Below, in pieces: positions 1 to 10,137 of a stretch of DNA of 64,000 bases. A program made the translations under genes and the position numbers. The stretch comes from Omphiscola glabra (taxonomy: Eukaryota > Mollusca > Gastropoda > Lymnaeidae), in contig OZ024808.1 in the NCBI GenBank assembly GCA_964017045.1, positions 23,812,918 through 23,876,917 of the forward strand. Reading direction: 5' to 3'. The notes under the pieces are model-generated. The model was given only the letters and a program-made list of their open reading frames with translations, was not told where the DNA came from and made no database searches. Numbering within the stretch: the first letter of the stretch is position 1; each line of letters begins with the position of its first letter.

Positions 1-195
1 GCCATTAATTCGGGCCTGGAGCCTTGTTCCGATACTATTGCTCCGAGGTACTTGAAGCTGCCAACTGTCTCTAATCTTTCCTCCCCGACCTTAATTTCAG
101 TGGTGATGCCATTAGTGCTATTCGTCATCATTTTTGTCTTTTCTGCATTGATTTGCATGCCAAAGGACAATGAAGTCTTGTCGAGACTCTTTACT
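1..195 (-). pseudogene. Non-LTR retrotransposon reverse transcriptase fragment
   Basis: Minus strand reads VKSLDKTSLSFGMQINAEKT, then KMMTNSTNGI, then ERLETVGSFKYLGAIVSEQG. This is the palm/thumb border of a LINE reverse transcriptase (NAEKTKxM, FKYLGxxxS). It is cut by the window start and ends abruptly near 195. Confidence 0.75.
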
Positions 196-1880
196 AGGTA
201 TGATAATAAAGAATAAAAGCAAAACTTACATTTGATGTATAGTTGGTGAAATCTTTAGAACAAATAAATCTATCATAATGATAAAACTTGATTAATGTTG
301 GATAAAAAACTATTGCTCATAATAGGGAATTATTTTCCAGATATTGACCAAAAACAAATCAATAGGGCCTATTATGGATAAAGAACAAAAGTCTGCTCAC
401 AAGCTTGTTTTACTTGTACATGTTTTCTGTCCACTTTGGTAATATATTCTGTAATTAAATTAGACAATTATTTTAAATAACTTCCTGGCTCAACTTTGAA
501 AGACTTAAGTTTCATTGTAAAATCCATTCAGCTATTAAATCATGCCCATTTTACATAACAGAAAGACAATCCTAATGTAATAAATATAAAACATAAAACT
601 GTTTACAATTGCTTCATTAGTGACTTTAAGTGCTTCATAGAATGCAGAATCTGCATAAATATATATTACAGATATAATTTTCATTATTATTCAAAGTTTT
701 TTTTTAAAGTCTAAAACAATGAGCTCTAACACAACTAGGTTACATGATAATGACAATTTTAATGATGAAGGATCAGATATGATTGTTAAATAACTGGGTA
801 CCTCAAACATTCCTAAGCATTTCACCTCACTAGTTTTCTCAATAGTGATCATTTTTCCACATTGAAAATAGACTTTTGGGCTTCTGTCTACAAAAGTTTC
901 TTCAGGGGCTCACTCCTACACTTTTTGACATTCCAAAAACCCTTGCTATTCCAAACCACATAGTTTAGGAATCCTGTCCGAGATTACAGTCCCCAATGCT
1001 AATTTTAAAGAAGTAAAAAATTAATATATTAACATATTTGTTTCCGCATTAATTATCAAATGCTACCAGTTAATTAAAAGATATACCAAAGCGGGATTTT
1101 ACACAGACCACATGATTTTTGTTATCATTTTTATTTTTTTGAAGAGCAGGGAGAGGCCAAAATACTTGACAATTTGTTTTTGGTCAGTCAAAAATTAGTA
1201 GTCTAAGTACATATACTATATCTCTTTAATATAATTTATCCCAGACATGTGGCCATGGCACAGACTTTACAAATTAATGTGTTCTCTTTTAATTTCCTTT
1301 TTAAAAAGGTCATCGTCATATTCTTGTTCAGTGGAGGAAATAAACCATTCCACAAAAACCATAAGCGTCTTCCGAATCAAACTCCTCAAAGGAAGCTAAA
1401 TCATGAAGTGCTTTCCTGGGGTTAGATCATTTTATAGCTGAATATATTGAATGGAAATGTCTTTTGTGAAGCTTTTTATTGATTTTGTAAAGGATTTCTC
1501 GGTGTCATGCACCTTGGCTGTTGACTTTTTGTGGGGCATTTATTCCAGTCCACTGGTGGTGGGTGTTGTAATTGGGTTGTGATTTGTTAAAGTGCTTTAC
1601 TGGCCTTGTTATTTCCTTGCCCGATAACTCATCAATAGAAATTCGTTTCTGTGTATATAAAGAAAAGTTAGTGGTGCACAGAGGCTTTGGTATCAAGGGG
1701 TTGGAAAATCTGGCATAAAGAAAACTACTGCCACCCGTTTTTTTTTTTTGTGTGTATAATTGCCAGTTACAATGATAAAACACAAACATTTCGGCTTAAT
1801 TGATTTTTCAGTCAAATTATGTTGGCAAATGATAATCTCTATAATATACGTATGAATTGACAGAACAACGTACATCCTGC
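196..1880. other. AT-rich intergenic sequence, no gene recognised
   Basis: Many stops in all frames and poly-T/A runs. Short open stretches near 1505-1875 lack any recognised motif and are low-complexity. No RNA gene was seen. Confidence 0.5.
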
Positions 1881-1937
1881 ATGTTTATATAGGCTACCCA
1901 ACACAATGTAACCAGCACTCTATAGCACACATCGTAC

Positions 1938-2315
1938 CAGGGCCGGCCCTAACAATTGCGGGGCCCTATGCGAAACGAATTGCGCGGGGCCCTGTCTGGG
2001 TAGGGATAAGGATAATAAGTGAAAATAAAGATTTTGTATTAGAAAATAAATTCGCGCGGGGCCTATGAAAGTGCGGGGCCCACTGCGGCCGCATAGGTTG
2101 CAGTGGCCTAAGGCCGGCAGTGGCGTAACGAGCTTAACTCGCGCCCGGGGCACAATACCTTTTTAGCGCCCCCAATACCCTTTTAGCGCCCCCCCCCCTA
2201 TTCGAAAACCATACAATATTATAGTAAAATATACCATTTGGCGCCCCATTGTGAGTAGCGCCCGGGGCATGATGCCCCCCTTGCCCCCTCGCTACGCCAC
2301 TGAAGGCCGGCCCTG
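1938..2315. mobile_element. GC-rich MITE with a second MITE nested inside
   Basis: Ends are CAGGGCCGGCCCTA and its inverse GGCCGGCCCTG. Flanks CATCGTAC (1930-1937) and CATCCTAC (2316-2323) form an 8-bp target duplication with one mismatch, typical of hAT elements. The interior holds another element at 2118-2302. Confidence 0.75.
2118..2302. mobile_element. hAT-type MITE (CAGTGGCGTARCGAG termini), nested
   Basis: Termini CAGTGGCGTAACGAG and CTCGCTACGCCACTG with an exact 8-bp target duplication AAGGCCGG (2110-2117, 2303-2310) inside the outer element. It is 185 bp, the same family as 55602-55787 in opposite orientation. Confidence 0.85.
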
Positions 2316-2361
2316 CATCCTACATCTTGCATGTATAGGCCTAATATATACGCTACCTTAC

Positions 2362-2805
2362 TAAGCGTCAGTTCACACTATCAAATTTTCGATCATGCAT
2401 TTGATGCAATTTTTGTATGAAGCCTTAAATTGTCACAGCTGGCAAATTACTATCTGATCAAATTCCCATTTCTGTCCAAAAAAGAAACCACGCACAAAAT
2501 AGTTCGTTCATACCAAAATGTGACGCGAAATTGAAGACCTTCAAAAAGTGCTTACTTAAGTCACATTTTTGTCAAAATCAATCTAAACTGTGATCTTTTC
2601 TTACCCAGTTTAGCCAAGTGTACTGCAGAAATTTGAACACATTAAAATGTGCATTAGGCCCTTAATTAAACAAGACAAGTCATATTTTATAGACGAAAAG
2701 TATTTTTGAGCTTGATTATCTCAAAATGTGCATTTTGTGACTTAAGTACTTTTAGCACTAAGGTCTTCAATTTGAAACTAATTTGATCGTGTGAACTGAC
2801 GTTTA
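2362..2805. mobile_element. MITE with CGTCAGTTCACAC inverted termini
   Basis: Left TAAGCGTCAGTTCACAC and right GTGTGAACTGACGTTTA are inverted repeats of about 17-20 bp. The interior is AT-rich with no coding capacity. It interrupts a 46-bp repeat tract. A related piece lies at 36231-36410. Confidence 0.7.
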
Positions 2806-2972
2806 GTGTAACCAGCACTCTATTGTTCATGATATAAGCTACCTAACTAGAGTGTAACCAGCATTCTACTGTTCATGATATAGGCTACCTAACTAGAGTG
2901 TAACTAGCACTCTATTGTTCATGATATTGGCTACCTAACTAGAGTGTAACCAGCACTCTATCGTACATGATA
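2806..2972 (+). repeat. 46-bp tandem repeat
   Basis: Three to four units of AGTGTAACCAGCACTCTATT followed by GTTCATGATATAGGCTACCT and AACTAG. Diverged units at 1880-1937 and 2316-2361 show the array was present before the two MITE insertions. Confidence 0.8.
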
Positions 2973-2975
2973 GTT

Positions 2976-4323
2976 GATACCCATGGATCCCCGCGCCTTT
3001 AGCTTCTAAGTGGATATCGAAAGAGAATGTGGCACATACAGGGACTTTCGAAATTTAACCACGTTTGTGTGTGTGTGTTGTGTGTGTGTGTGCTTGCGTG
3101 TGTGTGGGGGATGTGGGGGTGTGTGTACAACTAGAACATTTAACAATTTAAGACCTATGGGACCCTCAGCCTATCAGGCTCACGACCCCTGGTTTGAAGA
3201 GCGCGAATTATCTTTTAAAGCTTATGACTAAACTTGGAGCTCAGCTCAGTCGGCCGGTTGATTTTAAAGTGATATTTGTTTAGTTTCAACGCGATCAATA
3301 TGCGGGAGATTAGCAGGCCTCTTGCTGGTAGTCATAATTAGGCATCATTGTTTAAAACTTTAGGCTGACGTCGAGCTGGTCTCAGAATTCACTCTTCAAT
3401 GAACACGCCTGGGTTTTTTTTTGGAGGGAGTGGGGTGTGGGGGGTGTTGTTAAAAGATTTTCGGGGCATAGAAAAAAGTCTCACCACTCTGTGATTCTAC
3501 GTTATGTCACGTGATAGTGTTGGTATTGGCTTCTTGGAGTAAAACTGCGAGGCTCAACGCGTGCACGCCAGCCTGTTGTATTCCAGCCGTGATTCGTTGT
3601 CATCGACTGCAGTCGATCAATCTGTGAATTAAATTGACCGGTAGAGGTCATTCCTACTGTCGCTACTCTATTACCTTTATGTTTTTAAAATGTTTTTTGT
3701 TGGCCATTTCAAATGTAAATTAACCCATTGCAAGGGCGGTCGGTTGATGTCCCCAAGGGGAATGAATCTGAATTTAGTAGCGTTTTTTTTCTCCGTGACG
3801 TCACATTCGGAGTTTGAAATCTGATGACCTGCCCCACGTTTTAGATTGTGTTCAATGGCCGGAGGAAAAACTTTGTTTAAACCCCGCTGTTGGCTTAAAA
3901 AAAAGTAATGTGTTGATTTTTTTATTCTTTCAAGTTATTTTATGAAATGTTTGGCCTAAGTCTTTCCATAAGTTAATTTTACATTTTAAATACACTCCGA
4001 AAAATGTAATACATTGTCAGAAAAATCTAATATTTTCCATGACATCTAGTGAATGAAATAATGAGCTACATCCAGAATCGGCGCGCGACTTTTTGAGGCC
4101 CCCCCTCTTTTCCTCTCCTTTCCACTTTTCAGTGTTAATAGTTTTCTTTCCACATCCCGCAACTTTGGGCCAATTAAATATCCGATGCCTCCTACAGGCG
4201 CAGGGGGGGGGGGCCCACGTGAAGGCTCTGATTATAGCTCAAGGCTTCCCTGCATTGCTTCACTGCGACGGATCGGACACGACATTCCCTGCCGCCACAT
4301 GTCTAGAAAGTGCATGTCTCTGG
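2976..4323. other. Intergenic, simple repeats only
   Basis: Contains a (TG)n-like tract near 3065-3125 and homopolymer runs. Around 3480-3660 the sequence is less AT-rich (CACGTGATAG, CTCAACGCGTGCACGCC), but no exon or promoter could be defended. Confidence 0.4.
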
Positions 4324-4475
4324 CAGAGACGTAACAACGGCTTGGCATTGGGGCAGTTGCCAAGGGCGCCGGCCTGCGCCAGTTCAAAAGGGCGCCGCTA
4401 AATCTCTAATTTTTTAATTTTTATTATTTAAAAAATAAATTAGCCAAGGGCGCCAAAAACCCAGTTGCGCCTCTG
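4324..4475. mobile_element. 152-bp hAT-type MITE
   Basis: Termini CAGAGACGTAACAACGG and GTTGCGCCTCTG. Exact 8-bp target duplication GTCTCTGG at 4316-4323 and 4476-4483. Near-identical in length and sequence to 56079-56230. Confidence 0.85.
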
Positions 4476-4711
4476 GTCTCTGGATACCTAGACACGGAAC
4501 TAGTGAACGGCACATCTCGCGGGCATTTCACCCCACTAAACAGTGCTCCGGACAGCCATCTAAATCACGTTGGTCGTGGAAATTTGTAGCAGTGATGTGT
4601 TTTTTTACATTTCTTCTTCGACTATTATTTACGATCTGAACTGCTAAATATGTTTCCTCTTTGCTTTTAAATATGAAACTGTTGAATTGAATTTTCTCAT
4701 TGCAGTACCGC

Positions 4712-5203
4712 GTTACTATGTCACTATGTCACTATGTTACTATGTCACTATGTCACTATGTCACTATGTCACTATGTCACTATGTCACTATGTCACTATG
4801 TTACTATGTCACTATGTTACTATGCTACTATGTCACTATGTCACTATGTCACTATGTTACTATGTCACTATGTCACTATGTCACTATGCTACTATGTCAC
4901 TATGCTACTATGCTACTATGTCACTATGCTACTATGCTACTATGTCACTATGTCACTATGCCACTATGTCACTATGTCACTATGTCACTATGCTACTATG
5001 TCACTATGTCACTATGCTACTATGTCACTATGCTACTATGCTACTATGTCACTATGTCACTATGCCACTATGTCACTATGTCACTATGTCACTATGCTAC
5101 TATGTCACTATGTCACTATGCTACTATGTCACTATGCTACTATGCTACTATGTCACTATGTCACTATGTCACTATGTCACTATGTCACTATGCTACTATG
5201 TTA
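4712..5203 (+). repeat. 8-bp satellite (TATGTCAC)n
   Basis: About 61 units of TATGTCAC with TATGCTAC, TATGTTAC and TATGCCAC variants. Because 8 is not a multiple of 3, all three forward frames read the same MSLCHYVT peptide and remain open; this is not a gene. Confidence 0.95.
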
Positions 5204-5461
5204 ATATCGTGTTTGGTCATGAGCCAAAACCAGTTTCAGTGCGGTCTAATATCCATAATTTGGTCTTTCTGTCCGTATCCATTTCATAAATCTAAAGCGA
5301 CTAAATAAGTGGAGGTTATCCGCTTTCTTTCAGACCCTGTGGGTCCAGGTCTGTCCGGGTACGTTTAATCCCTGGCTTAGGGGGGTTTCACGGCTAATCC
5401 GACACTATAAGCTTGAACTTAAACTGTCTTCTGTATCTTACTTTCGTAACAACTCTTAAGG

Positions 5462-5662
5462 CAGCGGTTCTCAACCTGTGGGTCGCGACCCCTTTGGGGG
5501 TCGAATGACCATTTCAAATGGGTCGCCTAAGACCAATCGGAAAACACATATACTCTACAGTTATGAAGTCGCAACGAAAATAATTTTGTGGTTGGGGGGT
5601 CGCCACAACATGATGAACTGTGTTAAAGGGTCGCGGCGTCAGAAAGGTTGAGAACCACTGTG
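5462..5662. mobile_element. hAT-type MITE (CAGCGGTTCTCAACC termini)
   Basis: Termini CAGCGGTTCTCAACC and GGTTGAGAACCACTG, flanked by the 8-bp direct repeat TCTTAAGG (5454-5461, 5663-5670). About 200 bp, no coding sequence. Family members are at 26836, 57848 and 62536. Confidence 0.85.
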
Positions 5663-6650
5663 TCTTAAGGGATTGCATTATCTTATCCCCCCTCGATTGT
5701 ATGAAAACACAGCTCTTCTATTCCCCTAAACGCCTTTATTCTCTATGAGGAAGTTTAAAGAAAGACAGGACTCGGACTACACAACCACCCCATCCCTCCA
5801 AGTTCTGTTGATTTTGTCTCATGCCCATCTGCTGTTCCACCACTGAAGTCCACATTACTCAGCTCGTGTGCCTCTCGGAATATTTTAAAAAAAAAATTAT
5901 GTTACGTTCATGATAAGCAGTTTGGCCAACACTCAGACATACTCAGCGAGATTCCATTTATGCTTTTTGCATACATCGCCCGGTGTATATGTTCATACGC
6001 ATTGATTCTATTTTCTCTCCAAACATTGTTACACAGATAAGAAGAGTCGTGTTACTTCTGTCGGAAGGAGTGTGTGTGTGTGGGGGGGGGTATCGTAAAC
6101 TCATACTCTCCCATAAGCAGATTGTATTCAACCGTTGTTATTGGTGTATTGTTACCTTAAATTATGCTTAATTATGCTGAGGCCGCCCCGAACTTAACAA
6201 TGGTCACTTGGTGCATGTTACCCCTGTTTTTAATGTCAACATTGTAACTGTGCATGGCAAGTAAATGTAAAGAAGGATCTGAGCCCTTGACTCGTGGCCC
6301 ATCTCCGAGTACATGTGGACTTTTAACAGACATTCAATGTATTATTTTTAAAAAAATATGCCATTATCAACTTAACTCATTGTATCATGATGCACTTGGT
6401 CCGGTCTAAGGGAGTCGTGCTGGTCACTTGAGTCCTGTTGGTCACTTGGGTCGGGTCTAAGGGAGTCGTGAAGCGACCCCCCATCCTCAAATACGCCCCT
6501 TCCCTCCTTTCATTTTGGTATTTCTGGGACTACCGCATTTCTTGGAGCGGGAATACATCTTAAATTTTACCAATTATTGTTCTGCATACGCCGCTGATCA
6601 TCAACCCAGCATTTTGGTCATGCTAAGGAGACCTTTACGATGTCACCTCC
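5663..6650. other. Intergenic, no gene recognised
   Basis: Only short chance frames, a G run near 6082 and a repeated GGTCACTTG/GGGAGTCGTG phrase at 6400-6470. Confidence 0.4.
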
Positions 6651-7140
6651 TTCTTCTTCTTCATCTTAAGGGCCCACGATCAATGTGTTGGTCATTCTGG
6701 CTCCTGTTTATGTAGAGGGGGGTTCGCGATTTTTCTGTGCTTGGTTTTGAGGGGGGTGCTTCGGTGGTTGCAAGGGCTGCTCGGCGAGGGTGTCAGGAAC
6801 TGGGGGCGTGGTGGAAGGCCGGAGGCAATAGACGCAAATGTGTCAAGTGCTGTCGCCTCAACTGTTCGTTTTTGGAAACTGGTTCCAGTCCCTGACTGTC
6901 TTTGGCAGCAGGAATGAGCAGTTCCTGTACTGTGTACTTGCTGTTATCAGCCGGAACTGCCTGTCATAGCCTCTTCGATATCGGGGGGGGGGGGGGGGTG
7001 TTTCTGTTTAATGCTGGAGCAGTGGACCAGCCCATTATTTATCAGTTTCGTATCCGGAATCAAAGAGATGTTTACAAATTCCCGATGCTGGTCTAAAAAA
7101 AGTTTAAAAATCCGTGGTCCTATTCCATGCACATTATTCA
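6651..7140 (-). mobile_element. LINE 3' end (family with GAA tail), minus strand
   Basis: Begins CTTCTTCTTCTTCATCTTAA then GGGCCCACGATCAAT, the reverse of a 3' tail ending GATCGTGGGCCC-(GAA)n. Further in it matches copies at 18.1 and 58.9 kb that encode the RT C-terminus. Confidence 0.65.
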
Positions 7141-7504
7141 ATGCAGGCGACATGCCCTGTGTAAAAACCATGGGGTCATCATACCTTTTGTAGGAACAAG
7201 AGTAAACTCATAACTTTTACTTTGGTAGCATTGTACGATTAAGTTGCTATACATTATTACATAATATGCAAACTCTCCTACCCGTGAACAGAATGATCTG
7301 GTTTGACAATATATGTAGTATAATAGATCTTTATTGAAGGACTGCATTCAAGCTATGTGAATGAAATAGTAAAAAAAAAAAAGGGTATGCTGAAGCTTGA
7401 ATTAAAAAACCCAGAAAATTTAAGATGTGTCGGTTTCAGCTTAGATCTTTCGTCAACGAACAGGACAAATAGAAGTATGACAGGGAACAGTGTATTCTAT
7501 TACC

Positions 7505-7745
7505 TTTTTCCAAGCTTTGTTACGACATATGAAGGCCTTCTTCCAAGCTTTGTTGCGACATATGAAGGCCTTCTTCCAAGCTTTGTTACGACACATGAAG
7601 GCCTTCTTCCAAGCTTTGTTACGACACATGAAGGCCTTCTTCCAAGCTTTGTTACGACACATGAAGGCCTTCTTCCAAGCTTTGTTACGACACATGAAGG
7701 CCTTCTTCCAAGCTTTGTTACGACACATGAAGGCCTTCTTCCTTA
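7505..7745 (+). repeat. 33-bp minisatellite
   Basis: Seven near-identical units of CCTTCTTCCAAGCTTTGTTA plus CGACACATGAAGG. Both strands stay open because 33 is divisible by three. Confidence 0.95.
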
Positions 7746-8593
7746 AAACGTTTTTATTTGAGGCCTACTTTCTTTTTAAGCTGTAACTTTTTCTTATTAT
7801 GTTATGTTCTGTTCGTGGAGGAAGGCATTCAGCCGAAACATCCTTGTATTTTGCTCTGCTTTATAAACTCTATATCTCAATGTTACCCAAGACCTTGCTC
7901 CTATAAATAATATTCCCTTCTGTCTGACGACATTTCTGACGACATTTCTGACGACATTTCTGACGACATTTTAGTTTCTACGCTTTCGTAGCACAACAGA
8001 AATCAATGACGTCACGCTCCGACAAATCGGTTGGGGGGGGGGGGGGGGTCCTCCATTCTAGAACAGCAAATATCAATGTCGTCATTAGCCAGACTATAAA
8101 TATTACTCTGTTAAGTCTGCAAGATTAATATTCTGTTGTCATTGTTGCCTCAATCACACTCCTTGGATTGATGTCAAATCAATAGATCGATTAGATCCGT
8201 TATTGATTCGATCAACTCTTTCACCGAAACGTTGTAAACATGTAACACAAAGATGGTTGTGCTATTATTTATATATTACCAGCTTTATTGTGGAAAGTTG
8301 TTCCCTTATGGTAATACTAAATTATAAATTTTTTTTTACAAATACGCGTTTTAGTTCAAGGCACACGAAAAAAAAGTTGCGGCGGATCCGAAGAAAAAGA
8401 AATAGCAGGAGTATCAACAAACCCGACTAAGTGCTAGTGTTGACGTCATGTGGCAATAATATCTCGCTGTTTTATGGGTGACGCCATGCTGCGGGAAACT
8501 CTCTGAGCTTTAAAATGAATCCATTTGTCGACGAAACAAATGAGTATCCCCCCCCCCCCCCGAACCCTGAAGTTGATGTCGACCTGACAGAGG
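7746..8593. other. Intergenic; short repeats and a weak Penelope-like motif
   Basis: Holds four direct copies of TTCTGACGACA near 7920-7965 and a G run at 8034. GAGGAAGGCATTCAGCCGAA at about 7818 faintly resembles the Penelope-like terminal motif. No gene. Confidence 0.35.
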
Positions 8594-9103
8594 TGTTGTG
8601 AACTAGAGTTAGTAGCCTGATGTTTTGGTATGAAAGTTGTTCATGCATGGTGAGAGTTAGTATGAGAACCACTGTCTGTTGTTAGTGTGAATACTTTTTG
8701 GGTGCGTGAGTTGTTATGAGTGTAGAGTTGTAGCTGAATGATCATTGGCTGACAGGGAAATAGTAATAAACAAGTGCGTGGATAAAAGGACAGTGGGTTA
8801 GACAGTCGAGAGCTTGCTAGAGAGGATGAGAGATTGGTATAGAGAGGACAAGAGATTTAGTAAGGGAGACCGAGATATTTGTTGAGAGAACGTGTGTTAG
8901 TCGAAGTTTAGTTTCCTAACTGTGTAGTGAGGAACTTCCTTATGCATTAGTGACTCCTGGCCATGTGGCATTACATGTTGTATATAATGGAATAAAGAAT
9001 TAACTTATGAAACTCGAAGTATTATTGTGGACTTTTGTCATTGTGTGGACCTGATGAGAATCCTAGACAACGAGAGTAGGCCGTATGAAATGAGGTCGTA
9101 ACA
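8594..9103 (+). mobile_element. Solo LTR, 510 bp
   Basis: Starts TGTTGTGAAC and ends GTCGTAACA, so TGTT/AACA inverted ends. It is flanked by an exact 5-bp target duplication AGAGG (8589-8593 and 9104-9108). Inside are a TATA-like GGATAAAAGG near 8780 and GGAATAAAG near 8990, in the right order for promoter and polyadenylation signal. No internal retroelement follows, so it is a recombinant solo LTR. Confidence 0.8.
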
Positions 9104-9108
9104 AGAGG

Positions 9109-10137
9109 GACTCGTCGGTCCGTTAGGGGTTCCAACATGAGTTCTTTACAGCACACACTGTGATTTCAAATTTGTCAATTTTATTCAGGACCACACCATG
9201 CCTCATACAAAAACACTGGACATATAGTTTGAGATATTCATTCAGCAGAAGGTTTTGAAAACTCATTATAACCCCATCCCCCCTTCCCCCTATTTCTTTA
9301 CCATGCATCGGCATTTATCAATCATGTTTCCCCCTAATGGCACGCTACAACTAGCACTGCCTCTTGCGCGCAGCTCATTTCTCTCAACTTCCGATCATGT
9401 CGATTGTACAAGTGTATGTCACCACGATCCACGAAGAGATCCTTTCAAGGCGCGCGCGCTCTTTTCAGCAACGTTGCTCGTGTCGATGTGGTCTTTTATG
9501 TTGAACACGTCAAGTTACCTAGAAGTAGAAGGGGTTTTCATTTGTCCGCCTGTCAATTGGTGTCAGTGACAAGCTGTTGGCCTCAGGGCGGCTCTCGGTC
9601 ACCGGAAATAATGTCAATATTGAAAAGTAAAATACGATAAAGAAAGAAATCGTTTTTTTGTGTGTCAGTGCGGCAGTACTTTAAAAAGAAATTTAGTGCC
9701 GGATTGAATAATTTCTTGACGTATGGACCATCGGAGAACAGTTTACGATCCATTAGATTTAGATTCTATAAAAGAAGAGTAGCAAATGAGATAGCATAGG
9801 TAAGAAGACCCCCCCCCCACCTCCACCCCCCAAAAAAAAATACTTGTCACAAAAGAAGGCTTTTATTCGATACGTTCATTAAATTGTTTAGTCTTCTTTC
9901 AGTGTTTCCAATTCCCCGTATTTCTTATTTTCATGTTCATAACCTGACCGTAGTGCCCCATTGTTATTCCTAGGTCGAGCTAACACGGGCCCAACTTGTG
10001 CCCAGCTTATGCCCAGCTTGTGCCCAGCTTATGCCCAACTTGTGCCCAGCTTATGCCCAACTTGTGCCCAGCTTAGGTGGTTCTCAGGACCAGCCACACG
10101 TGCGTCAATGATAATAATCCCGTCTTTACTTTCCCAG
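9109..10137. other. Upstream flank of the first recognised ARM/FN3 exon; 22-bp repeat
   Basis: Around 9290-9610 base composition is less AT-rich with CG dinucleotides (CAAGGCGCGCGCGC), possibly promoter or 5' exon sequence, but no splice-consistent first exon was found. An 11/22-bp repeat (GTGCCCAGCTTATGCCCAAC and variants) lies at 9985-10076. Confidence 0.35.

Noticed and set aside
4687..5308. 200-residue MSLCHYVT-repeat proteins
   Set aside because: By-product of an 8-bp repeat open in every frame.
9404..9640. 78-codon frame as first exon of the ARM/FN3 gene
   Set aside because: No donor site at a useful place and no resemblance to armadillo repeats.
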